Shown in pieces: positions 1 to 10,520 of a stretch of 64,000 nucleotides of DNA; positions within the stretch are counted from its first letter, which is position 1; each line of letters starts with the position of its first letter. The translations under genes and the position numbers were made by a program. Origin of the DNA: Ianthella basta (lineage: Eukaryota > Porifera > Demospongiae > Verongiida > Ianthellidae); assembly GCA_964019415.1 (NCBI GenBank), contig OZ025876.1:1-64000 (forward strand), given 5' to 3'. The notes under the pieces were generated by a model. The model was not told where the DNA came from and searched no databases. It was given only the letters and a program-made list of their open reading frames with translations.

Positions 1-165
1 AAGGTAGGATTAAGCAAGATTAGGCAAGATATGACAAGGTAAGATTAGGCAAGATCTGGCAAGATATGACAAGGTAAGATTTGGCAAGATATGACAAGGT
101 AAAATTAGGCAAGATTCTGCAAGATATGACAATGTAAGATTAAGCAAGATTAGGCAAGATATGAC
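1..165. repeat. Degenerate subtelomere-like tandem repeat
   Basis: Tandem copies of a roughly 20-25 base purine-rich unit containing AAGATTAGGCAAGATATGAC with small variations. No coding potential. A related purine-rich block (gatgaggcaagatgagacaa type) recurs at 3478-3715 inside the large minisatellite, so the two are probably one repeat family. Confidence 0.8.
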
Positions 166-224
166 AGGCCCAGATTATCCCCAGTGATGTCCCATTTTGC
201 CGGGAAGAGTGGCCCAAAAGTGGA

Positions 225-475
225 ATGAAAGATGGCCCACAAAATAGAAAGTGGCACATTTTGGTGGCCCGAAATCCCAAAAGTGGCACATTTTGAAATG
301 GGCCAAAGTGGCCCAAAATTGGCTAGGGTGGCCCGGAAATCCGCCCAGTGGCCCAAAATTGCGGCGGGGTGGCCCATTTTGACAAAACGGTGGCCCAAAA
401 CGGCCTCCGGTGGCCCGAAATGGGCCACTAACGATGGCCCTAACCCTAACCCTAACCCTAACCCTAACCAGGGTC
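225..475. repeat. GTGGCCCAAAA repeats ending in telomere-like CCCTAA units
   Basis: A run of degenerate units built on GTGGCCCAAAA / GTGGCCCGAAA is followed at about 437-470 by about five tandem CCCTAA hexamers, the complement of the animal telomere repeat TTAGGG. Isolated TTAGGG-like words occur again near 669-690. The open frames across this stretch come from the repeat itself and are not genes. Confidence 0.8.
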
Positions 476-479
476 ATTC

Positions 480-1650
480 CATGGCCCTAACCCTTATTTT
501 AATTTAATCCATGTGAATATCCAAACCTCGTTTTAGGCCACATCCTGTATTTTTGGGCCACCTGGCAAAAATGCCTCATTTATGAGCCATTTTTTTAGGC
601 CACCTGACAAAATGTACCCTCATTTTTAAGTTTCTCAAATTTTTAGGGTAGTTTTTGCATGTTCTTTGGGTTAGGGTTAAGGTTAACCGCAAATTTTTTG
701 TATGACAAAATTTTCTGTATTTTCCAAATGTTTGAGTATTTTCTGGTACTTACAATTTTTTCTAGTTAAGGGTTACTCTAACCCTTTTACATTTTTGACC
801 CCATTTTATTGTGCCCAAAAAATTTTACATTTCAATTTTTTACTTTTCATAAATATTTTACACCTTTAAACATGTTTTTCTATATCTATTTTTTTGTATA
901 TTAATTTTTTTGTATTTTCTAATTTTTGTTTTTCAAGTTTATAGTTTTTAAAATTTTGTATTTACAAACATGTTCTTCTGCCTTTACATTTTGTATCAGT
1001 AAAAATTTTTTGCCTAAATTTTGCATGTCCAATTTGTTTTGTAGGTCTAAATGTTTTGTATTTCCATATTGTTTGCCTATCTATTTTGGTATTTTTCAAT
1101 TTTTCTTTCCTAGTTAACTTTTACATTTTCTGACCAATTTTTTAATGCCCACAAAATTTTTAATTGTAATACATATACAATAACAACAATAAAACAATAA
1201 TGCAATAACGTAATAACATGTTTAAAAAATATATTATATTATTATTAATTCAGAGAAACATTCAAAATTGTAATTAGTTTAAATATAACAATAGTTTTTT
1301 TCATTCTGTATAATATTTCTTATTTTATCCAATATTTTATCAGAGATTTATATGAAATTAATGACGGACAAAATTCAAAACTGTTCAATTCCTAAATACA
1401 AATTTTTACACTTAAAAATCAAGACAAATTTTTCTAATGCATCAAAATTATTTTACTCAGGAAAAACATCTTTAATCTGAATATAATGTAAAATTAATTA
1501 AAATACAAAAATTTGATTAAATAATTAGGATTTACTTAAAATATAAATAAATAATACCAAACAATCAAACAATGCTCAAAGTCAATATGTGAGTCAAGAC
1601 TCATCTCCCAAGTCCATGGGTTCCTTGAGGGTTCCAGCACTCACATGTGG
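480..1650. other. AT-rich gene-free block
   Basis: About 1.2 kb that is strikingly richer in A and T than the rest of the window, with many homopolymer A/T runs. No exon, RNA gene or transposon ends were recognised. A 63-residue open frame at 926-1117 is Phe-rich and looks like chance. Confidence 0.6.
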
Positions 1651-1785
1651 GTTAAGATGCACTGGATCCCACATGATGCACTGGATCCCCTACAAGATGA
1701 TCTGGACTATTACCGGATGCACTGGATAACCTACAGAATGCACTGGACCACTAACAAGTTGCACTGGACCCCCTAAAGGATGCAC

Positions 1786-2883
1786 TATTCACCGACTTTT
1801 CCAAGGCGTTCGATTCAGTACCCCACCAGCGCCTACTGCTCAAACTAGAGCATATAGGTGTAAGGGGGAACCTTCTCGCATGGATCAGCGGCTTCCTCGC
1901 TAACCGAAGACAACCGGTCCTGCTTCATGGTAGCACTTCAGAATGGAATGAAGTGACCTCTGGTGTACCCCAGGGCTCCGTTCTGGGACCTTTGTTGTTT
2001 ATTCTCTATGTCAATGATATCCCCACCCACTTATCCTCACCAGCACGACTCTTTGCTGATGACTGTACTATCTACCGCCAAGTCTCAACCCATCAGGACT
2101 GTGCTGCTCTCCAAGAATGACCTTACCAGGTTCGCCAGATGGTGTCAGAGGTGGCAACTCCCTCTAAACACCGGGAAGTGTAAGGCGATGTGTATCACAC
2201 TGAAGGAGAAGCCCCCCTCATTCACCTACAGCATCAACAACACCTCCCTTGAATGGGTAGATACCTTCAGGTATCTGGGTGTTATCATTAACAACAAGTT
2301 GAAGTGGGGGGACCACATCTCAGCCATAACAATCAAGGCATCCCGTATTCTGAACTTGCTAAGGAGGACAATGCAAGGCTGCCGCAGGGATGCTAAGTCA
2401 AGAGCATACACTGCCCTGGTACGCCCCATCTTGGAGTATTCTGCTCCTGTCTGGGCCCCTCATGAACAGAAGCACATTGACACCTTGGAGAAGATGCAGA
2501 GGCGGGCAGCTAGATGGGTGAGCGGGGCTAGATGGATTAAACAACACAATTCATGGTCCACATCGTACTCAGACTCCTGCCACAACCTCCAGTGGTTGAC
2601 CTTACACCAGAGATGTTTGTTTCTCTGCCACTGCCAGACATTTAAAATCATTCGTGGCATGGACTGCATCAAATTCACTGACTACTTTACCCCTAAGAGT
2701 AGGCCCCTTAGATCTCACCCTTACTCTTTGTCAATTCCACAATCACGCATCAATGCATTTCGATTTTCCTATTTTGTAAATGCCCCCTTTACCTGGAATG
2801 AACTGCCACCAAATCTTATTCAATCCTCATCCTTACCCACTTTTAAATTCCGCCTCACCAAATTTTTGCTGAATGAATCTTAA
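1786..2883 (+). mobile_element. 5'-truncated, frameshifted non-LTR (LINE) reverse transcriptase
   Basis: The reading frame starts abruptly in repeat sequence at about 1788 with FTDFSKAFDSVPHQ and carries reverse-transcriptase motifs: SGVPQGSVLGPLL and the catalytic FADD box at 2052-2063. The frame shifts once near 2117, after which the thumb/C-terminal region continues to a stop at 2881-2883 and ends with a WNELPPNLI-type motif typical of CR1/L2/jockey-like elements. The N-terminal endonuclease and first RT motifs are missing, so it is a dead copy. It is inserted into the 21-bp array, which resumes at about 2907. Confidence 0.85.
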
Positions 2884-3477
2884 CTGTCAATCTATTGGGT
2901 TAGGACTGGACCCCCTACAGGATGCACTGGACCCCCTACAAGATGCACTGGACCCACACAGGATGCACTGGACCCCTGGCAAGATGCAATGGACCCCCTA
3001 CAAGATGCACTGGACCCCCTATTGGACGCACTGGACCACCTAAAGGTTGCACTGGACCCTTATGGGATGCACTGAACCTCCTACAGGATGCACTGGACCC
3101 TCTACAGGATGTACTGGACCCCCTACGAGATGCACTGGACCCCCTACAAGATGCACTGGACACCCTGCAAAATGAACTGCACCTCCTATTGGACGCACTG
3201 GACCACCTATAGGTTGCACTGGACCCCTTATGGGATGCACTGGACCCCCTACAGGATGCACTGGACCCCCTACAGGATGCACTGCACCTCCTATATGGCG
3301 CACTGGACCCCCTATAGATTGCATTGGACCCCTTACGGGATGCACTGGACCTCCTACAAGATTCACTGGACCCCCGGCAAGATGCACTGGACCCCCTACA
3401 ACATGCACTGGACTCCCTATAGGACGCACTGGACCACCTATAGGTTGCACAGCACCCCTTATGGGATGCACTGATAG

Positions 3478-3715
3478 CAAGATGAGGCAAGATGAGACAA
3501 GATGAAGCAAGACGAGACAAAATGAGGAGAGATGAGGCAAGATGAAGCAAGAGGAGACAAGATGCGGCAAGATGAGACAAGATGAAGTGAGACGAGACAA
3601 GATGAGGCAAGACGAGGCAAGATGAGGAAAGATTTGGCAAGATAAGACAAGACTTGGCAAGATGAGAACAGATAAGGAAAGATGAGGAAAGATTTGGCAA
3701 GATGAGACAAGATAA
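3478..3715. repeat. Purine-rich block inside the minisatellite
   Basis: About 240 bases of GATGAGGCAAGATGAGACAA-type repeats on an approximately 10-base register, almost all purine on the + strand apart from regular T and C positions. It resembles the repeats at 1-165. It interrupts the 21-bp array, which continues on both sides. Confidence 0.8.
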
Positions 3716-5753
3716 CCCTATGCACTGGGCTCCCCATAGGATGCACTGGACCCACTACAAGGTGTACTGACCACCTACGACATGCACCGTACCCCTATAG
3801 GATGCACTGGACCCCTTAAGAAATGCATTGGACCCCCTACAGGATGCATTGCACCCCTACAGGATGCACTGGACCCCCTATAGGATGCACTGAACCACCT
3901 ACAGGATGAACTGGACCCCCTAAAGGACGCACTGAACCACCTACGGGATGTACTAGAATCCCTATTAGATGCACTGGACCCCCTACGAGATGTATTGGAC
4001 GCCCTACAGGATGCACTGGATGACCTACAGGACGCATCGGACCCCTTATATGATGCACTGGACCCCTTACGGGATGCACTGGACCCCCTACAGGATGCAT
4101 TGGACCCCCTACAGAACACACTGGACTCAATACAAGATGTACTGGAACCCCTACGAAATGCACTGGAACCCCTATAGGATGCACTGGACCCCTACAGGAT
4201 GCATTGGACCCCTACAGGATGCACTGGACCCCCTACAGAACGCACTGGAGCCCCTGTCTACAGTTTGCACTGGACCCCTAATAGAATGCACTGTACCCCA
4301 TACCCTTACGGGATGCATTGGACCCCTACAGGATGCACTGGACCCCCTACAAAATGCATTGGACCCCCTACAGGATGCATGGACCGCCTACAGAACTCAC
4401 TGGATCCCTTATAGGATGCACTGGACCCTCTACATGATGCACTGGACCCCTTACGGGATGTACTTGACCCCCTACTGGATACACTGGACCCCCTTCAGGA
4501 TGCACTGGACCCCCACGAGATGTATTAGACTCCCTACAGGATGCACTGGACACCCTATAGGACGCACTGGACCCCCTACGAGACGCACTGGACCACCTAC
4601 AGGATGTACAGGACACCCCACAGGATGCACTAGAACCCTTCAGGATGTACTGGACCCCCTACGAGATGTATTAGACACCCTACAGGATGGACTGGAAAAC
4701 CTACAGGACGCACTGGACCACCTACAGGATGCACTGGACACCATATAGGACGCACTGGACCACCTACAGGATGCACCGGACCCCCTACAAGATGCACTGG
4801 ACTCCCTACGAGATGCACTGGACCCCCTTCAGGACGCACTGGACCCCTTATATGATGCACTGGACCGCCTACGAAATGCACCAGACCCCCTATAGGATGC
4901 ACTGGACCCCCTACAGGATGCATTGGACCCCTACAGGATGCACTGGACCCCCTACAGAACGCACTGGACCCCCTGTCTACAGCTTGCACTGGACCCCTTA
5001 TAGAATGCACTGGACCCCCTACAGGAGGCACTGAACACCCTACACGATGCACTGGACCCCCTGCAGGATGCACTGTACCCCCTACAGAACGCACTTGACC
5101 CCTTACGAAATGCATTGGACCCCCTACAGGATGCACTGTACCCCCTACAGAACGCACTTGACCCCTTACGAAATGCACTGGACCCCCTACAGGATGCATT
5201 AGACCTCTAAAAGATGCACTGGACCCACTACAAGGTGCACTGACCCCCTACGAAATGCACTGTACCCCTATAGGATGCACTGGACCCCTTACAGGATGCA
5301 CTGGGCCCCCTACGGGATGTACTTGACCACCTACAGGATACACTGGACCCCCTTCAGGTTGTACTGGACCCCCTACTAGATGCACTGGACCCCCACGACA
5401 TGTATTAGACCCCCTACAGGATGGACTGTACCACCTACAGCACGCACTGGACCACCTACAGGATGCACTGGACCACCTACAGGATGCACTGGACACCCTA
5501 TAGGACGCACTGGACCACCTACAGGATGGACTGGACCCCCTACGGGATGTATTGTTAACAACAATACCTCTTTGATTACGCTTCAATCATTGACTAATTT
5601 CACTATATACAGCAACCAAGAGAGTGATGTTTGGCACTGTGAAGAGTTAAGTGCATGCTCCTGCACTGATCCCTAAGTTCACACACCACACAGCATACAG
5701 AGGGTGCACTAATACACTTCAGTCCTAGCATTGCTACTATCCACTTCACTGCT

Positions 5754-5920
5754 TCATCGCTGCCTTTTAATCCACCTAAGGCCGAGCTTGCCAGCTTCAC
5801 TATCGGGAGGCACGCGGATGGAGGCTGCCTCAGTCGAGTACAGCACTTCTGACACAGCTTTCATCAGGTTCTGAACATTGTCTGCTAACATTTCGGTGGC
5901 TTCCTTGTCTGCTTGGGGAT
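5754..5920 (-). CDS. VCL: Vinculin tail, terminal exon (partial gene)
   Basis: On the minus strand an acceptor (TACCTGTAG) at 5921-5929 precedes an open exon ending in TGA at 5754-5756. It encodes about 55 residues including KEATEMLADNVQNLMKAVSE, then EAASIRV and GLRWIKRQR. These match the extreme C-terminus of vinculin (EATEML..NAQNLM, AASI, LRW-basic), the end of the actin- and lipid-binding helical tail that links adhesion complexes to actin. No other vinculin exon was found: upstream on this strand lie the second 21-bp array and then PRPF18 on the other strand. It is therefore an orphan exon, a duplicated fragment, or the end of a gene whose intron contains other genes. Identity is strong; status as a working gene is uncertain. 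Confidence 0.8.
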
Positions 5921-6000
5921 CTACAGGTAGCGACGCGGAGGAATTGACTTAGTGCAGAGTGGTGTGCGGTGTACACTGCACAGTGTAGAGTGGTGCATTT

Positions 6001-6675
6001 CCATAGGGTCTCCAGTGCATGTACATAGGGCCTCCGGTGCTAACCAGAGGGGCCTCCGGTGCTAACCAGAGGGCCTCCAGTGCTAACCAGAGGGCCTCCG
6101 GTGCTAACCAGAGGGCCTCCGGTGCTAACCAGAGGGCCTCCGGTGCTAACCAGAGGGCCTCCGGTGCTAACCAGAGGGCCTCCGGTGCTAACCAGAGGGC
6201 CTCCGGTGCTAACCAGAGGGCCTCCGGTGCTAACCAGAGGGCCTCCGGTGCTAACCAGAGGGCCTCCGGTGCTAACCAGAGGGCCTCCGGTGCTAACCAG
6301 AGGGCCTCCGGTGCTAACCAGAGGGCCTCCGGTGCTAACCAGAGGGCCTCCGGTGCTAACCAGAGGGCCTCCGGTGCTAACCAGAGGGCCTCCGGTGCTA
6401 ACCAGAGGGCCTCCGATGCTAACCAGAGGGCCTCCAGTGCTAACCAGAGGGCCTCCAGTGCTAACAAGAGGGGCCTCCAGTGCTAACCAGAGGGCCTCCA
6501 GTGCTAACCAGAGGGCCTCCAGTGCATGCCCATAGAGCCTCCAGTGCTACCTATAAGACCTCCCATGCTACCCATAGGGTCTCCATAGCTACCCATAGAG
6601 CCTCTAATGCTACCCTTAGGGCTTCTAGTGTGACCCATAGGGCTTCCACGGCTACCTATAGGGCCTCCAGTGCAT
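6001..6675. repeat. Second 21-bp minisatellite, inverted relative to the first
   Basis: About 32 copies of a 21-base unit. The core GGGCCTCCGGTGCTAACCAGA is nearly identical across about 6050-6410; the flanks are diverged (CTATAGGGCCTCCAGTGCAT). The reverse complement of the flank unit reads ATGCACTGGAGGCCCTATAG, clearly related to the 1650-5570 unit ATGCACTGGACCCCCTATAG. Open frames such as poly-GANQRAS are artefacts of the 21-base period. Confidence 0.95.
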
Positions 6676-6679
6676 AGAC

Positions 6680-7407
6680 TGGTCCATAATGCGCAACAAA
6701 AAATGGCTGCCCGCATTCCGTCACATCATAGCGCAAATGGCGGCATTGGTGTGATCGTTACACTGAACGAACAGTGTGACCGTAAATTGGTGTGATCATC
6801 ACACCACAGTTTTAACAGTGCTTGGTCGTAGCTAAGTGTGTCCACTTCGCTCACTTTAGTTAATAGGGTGAGGTCCACCGCTTCTCTGTCCAACTGCATA
6901 GTAGTCTCGTCCCCAGCCCACTTCCGGCCGCCATTTTTCATGGCCTGAAAGGTGGTCTGGCACATTTGCTTGATATTTTGATACCGCTACCGATAGACTA
7001 ACTGCATAGAGGAAACATAAGGTAAGGTCGTCGTTATCGTGCCGGGAACAACAGACAAGCCACCTGCTTGCCACATCATCGGCAATGTCTAAGGCACCAT
7101 CATTGGCCCCGGTTAATCTTTGATTGTATTCACGTGAGAAAGCGTTTGTAAGTGTAGGCGACCACCACAGAACACGTCTAATGAATACCAGCGCCTGATT
7201 CATTGACTTGGGACATGCATAAAAGGCCATGCTTGCTGGGAACATTCAGGGACCACTTGCGGTCGACTTGGCCGACATCTTGGGATAGTTACAAACTCAT
7301 TTCAAAACCAAATGGCCCAGAGCTCCGAGCTTCAATCTGAAACGTGAATATCAAGCGCTCTGTGATCGTGAGGCTCATCGTGAGCCTGGACATGTTAATA
7401 CTGGAGA
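6680..7407 (-). other. Region upstream of PRPF18 with an unassigned minus-strand ORF
   Basis: About 730 bases between the second array and the PRPF18 start. An open frame of 129 residues runs on the minus strand at 6856-7245. Its end (GWGRDYYAVGQRSGGPHPIN then stop) is not low complexity, and a possible intron could lie within it, but I recognise no family and no start or splice structure is convincing. The stretch also must hold the 5' untranslated region and promoter of PRPF18. Confidence 0.25.
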
Positions 7408-10400
7408 ATGGACTTACTGAAACAGGAATTAAGTAGAAAGCGGGCCGCTCTGAAAGAGAAGGGTTTGGGGAAGGTGTGTAGTAGGAGCTGTATTGATTGA
7501 AAGTATGTGTCTGCGTGCACAATACTCGGTACTGTGCGCAGGGCGGACGGAAATACGTTAGGCGGACAGAGTTGGAGCCGAATGAAGAGAGGGAAAGTGT
7601 TCAGGACACGTACGATGAGGCAGAGTCGGTAGGCAGCGCCTGAGCGACATGGTGTACTTGTGTTCAATGCCATCGCACGTTACCCTCATCGATTCCTTTC
7701 CTTCCTGCTGGTCGATTAGCCTTCAGAACCAGGTAAAGTGTCAGCTACTACGCCATCTGACGTCTCGGACCATGCTCTGTTCAAACTACCCCAATCTGAG
7801 GTGGCCAGGAGATTGAGAGAGCAAGGGGAGCCAGTCCGCCTATTTGGGGAGACAGACCGTGAGGTCTGTCTTCGCCTCCGACAGCTAGAGCTCTTGCAGG
7901 AGACAGACAGTGGGAAGGTGTGCTGAGTGTGGGCATGGTGGGCCAGAGGGGGAGGGGCGTGGTGGGCCATTAAGGAAGGGGGTGTGGTCTCTGTATCCCT
8001 TGCTACCCAGGGATTGCGCAATGACTTTCAAGATGCCATGGAGAAGATAGATCAGGAATACCTGGATGATCTGGCAAAGGTTTGTTGTTATCAGTGTGAT
8101 GGGTGATCTGTGTGTGCGTCAAGTCTTCTGTTCCACAGGAAGGCAGTGGTGGAACAGAGGTTGAGGAACATGACGATGGTACAACATATGATGAGCTGCA
8201 GGTGGGAGGTGTGTCCTGTGAAGGGGTGTGTTGTGTGGAGGTGTGTCCTGTGAAGGGGTGTGCTTTGTGGAGGTGTGTCATGTGAAGGGGTGTGTCTTGT
8301 GTAGGGGTGTGGCCTGTGTAGGGGAGTTGCCTGTGAGGGGGTGTGGCCTGTGTAGGGGAGTTGCCTGTGAGGGGGTGTGGCCTGTGTGGAGCGTGCCTTG
8401 CCACTCCCACCTGTCCAGGCACTAGCAGCACAGCTGGACTCAAACAGCAGTGCAGAGTGCCAGACAGAGCTGGTCCTCAAGACACTCGAGTTCCTCCTCC
8501 GACAGTGGGCGCGTGAGCTCAACAGTCAGCCAGACTCTGTCAAGAGAGCTTACCAAGGCAAGATTGCCATAGCAACACACCGGCAGACAGAAACTTACCT
8601 TAAACCTCTCTTCAAGCAGCTCAAACGAAAGGTATGGATGGCAATTTGCTTGCAGTCACAAGGGGCCTTCCATCAGCTCCATCCCCTCCCTTCCCCTCCC
8701 CTCCCCTCCACTCCCCCTCCCCCTCCTTTCCCCTCCCCTCCCCTCCACTCCCCCTCCCTTCCCCTCCCCTTCCCTCCCCTTCCCCTCCCCTCCCCTCCAC
8801 TCCCCTTCCCAACATGCACACTGTAGAGTGTGCCACCAGAAATTGCTCTGTTCTTGTCCAGAATATGCCAGTGTCTGCTGGATAGGGATTATGTCAAGGT
8901 GGGTAGGTAGGTGGGCGTGGCCATGGGTGGGTGTGGCCAGAGTTGCATGGAAGCTGTGCATATTCAGGCATATTTTAGGCAGAGGGAATAGGCCTATATA
9001 GCTCGTGGCCCTACATCGAGTGTGCTGGATACAGCTGCCGTGTGTAACAGAGTATGACTATATAGGTGATTGGGTGGGCGTGGCCATGTGTGGGTGGGCA
9101 TGCTTGTATATTTAGCAATGTTCATCTGTTTGTGTTGTGGTCCTCCTTAGGCCTTGCTTGTATCCTCCCAGCTGTGGTCCTCCTTAGGCCTTGCTTGTAT
9201 CCTCTCAGCTGTGGTCCTCCTTAGGCCTTGCTTGTATCCTCCCAGCTGTGGTCCTCCTTAGGCCTTGCTTGTATCCTCTCAGCTGTGGTCCTCCTTAGGC
9301 CTTGCTTGTATCCTCCCAGCTGTGGTCCTCCTTAGGCCTTGCTTGTATCCTCTCAGCTGTGGTCCTCCTTAGGCCTTGCTTGTATCCTCCCAGCTGTGGT
9401 CCTCCTTAGGCCTTGCTTGTATCCTCCCAGCTGTGGTCCTCCTTAGGCCTTGCTTGTATCCTCTCAGCTGTGGTCCTCCTTAGGCCTTGCTTGTATCCTC
9501 CCAGCTGTGGTCCTCCTTAGGCCTTGCTTGTATCCTCTCAGCTGTGGTCCTCCTTAGGCCTTGCTTGTATCCTCCCAGCTGTGGTCCTCCTTAGGCCTTG
9601 CTTGTATCCTCTCAGCTGTGGTCCTCCTTAGGCCTTGCTTGTATCCTCCCAGCTGTGGTCCTCCTTAGGCCTTGCTTGTATCCTCCCAGCTGTGGTCCTC
9701 CTTAGGCCTTGCTTGTATCCTCTCAGCTGTGGTCCTCCTTAGGCCTTGCTTGTATCCTCCCAGCTGTGGTCCTCCTTAGGCCTTGCTTGTATCCTCCCAG
9801 CTGTGGTCCTCCTTAGGCCTTGCTTGTATCCTCTCAGCTGTGGTCCTCCTTAGGCCTTGCTTGTATCCTCCCAGCTGTGGTCCTCCTTAGGCCTTGCTTG
9901 TATCCTCTCAGCTGTGGTCCTCCTTAGGCCTTGCTTGTATCCTCCCAGCTGTGGTCCTCCTTAGGCCTTGCTTGTATCCTCTTAGTTGTGTGTTGAGTGT
10001 GAGGTGTTGCCTCTGCAGGCCAATGACACCTACCTGGAGATGGCCATTGGCAACGCTCCGTGGCCCATTGGTGTTACTATGGTTGGGATCCATGCCAGAA
10101 CTGGACGAGAGAAGATCTTTGCCCAGAATGTAGCCCGTATCCTTTCAAACCTGCCGCATGTTCTGTGTTTGTGCTTCACAGTGAAATTGAAAGTGGAGGA
10201 CCTTAGCACTCCAAGATGTGTTGAATGACGAGACTCAGCGCAAATACATACAGGTTAGCCTGGAGTAGGTTCCCCTAATTGGGTGTGTGGGTGTGTGGGG
10301 GTGTGGGGGTGTGGGTGTGGGTGGGTGTGTAGCATGGTCATGTTCACTCAGGTCCATCCTCCTTCTGTTCTCCTGCATGTCCTCAGGCTGTCAAGAGGCT

Positions 10401-10467
10401 GATGACAGTCTGTCAAAAGCAGTACCCCACGGACCCCTCCAAGAGCGTCGAATACCAGAAGGCCTAG
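7408..10467 (+). CDS. PRPF18: Pre-mRNA-splicing factor 18 (Prp18)
   Basis: Ten exons can be read: 7408-7473, 7542-7628, 7720-7917, 8011-8079, 8139-8201, 8419-8631, 8827-8898, 10019-10136, 10216-10253 and 10387-10467, joining in frame to 334 residues (human protein about 342). The start [13 protein letters not shown] matches the family N-terminus. Residues about 60-90 form the PRP4-like/SFM motif ([17 protein letters not shown]), and the C-terminal Prp18 domain contains the family signature [20 protein letters not shown], ending [12 protein letters not shown]. Prp18 is a second-step spliceosome factor that helps position the 3' splice site with Slu7 and U5. Exon phases agree at every junction. 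Intron 7 is enlarged by a 37-bp minisatellite. The next gene starts only 53 bases after the stop, on the same strand. Confidence 0.95.
8202..8395 (+). repeat. Minisatellite beginning at a PRPF18 splice donor
   Basis: Intron 5 of PRPF18 begins GTGGGAGGTGTGTCCTGTGA and is followed by two to three copies of the same segment (GTGGAGGTGTGTCCTGTGAAG...), then related GTGGCCTGTGTAGGGGAGTTGCC copies. The first repeat unit therefore includes the 5' splice site itself. Confidence 0.7.
9132..9990 (+). repeat. 37-bp minisatellite in PRPF18 intron 7
   Basis: About 23 copies of a 37-base unit starting CTGTGGTCCTCCTTAGGCCT and ending TGTATCCTCCCAG. Copies alternate mostly between a CCCAG and a CTCAG ending, suggesting amplification as a 74-base dimer. 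Each copy ends in a pyrimidine run plus CAG, resembling a 3' splice site. The true acceptor (TGCCTCTGCAG) lies at 10018, about 30 bases beyond the array. Confidence 0.95.
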
Positions 10468-10520
10468 GGAACCACCCGTGTAATGACATTCATGAGATAA
10501 TTGTAAAACTTCCTTCTGTG

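Larger units (their letters stand above)
1650..5570. repeat. Large 21-bp minisatellite, interrupted
   Basis: About 140 copies, allowing for the insertions, of a 21-base unit, GATGCACTGGACCCCCTACAG, with frequent variants such as GACGCACTGGACCACCTATAG. It is interrupted by a non-LTR retrotransposon fragment at about 1786-2900 and by a purine-rich block at 3478-3715. Because 21 is divisible by three, long open frames run through it on both strands; they encode only low-complexity repeats and should not be called genes. Confidence 0.95.

Noticed and set aside
2936-5600. Long Ser/Cys-rich and Trp/Thr-rich open frames on both strands
   Set aside because: They are produced by a 21-base repeat, which never shifts frame; no start context, splice sites or family resemblance.
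6019-6535. Poly-GANQRAS and poly-LTRGPPV frames that look like a repeat protein
   Set aside because: Same 21-base period artefact, open in several frames and on both strands, with near-perfect DNA identity between units and no codon-level signal.
9132-9990. CRISPR-like regular repeats
   Set aside because: Direct tandem units with no unique spacers, inside an intron of an animal gene.
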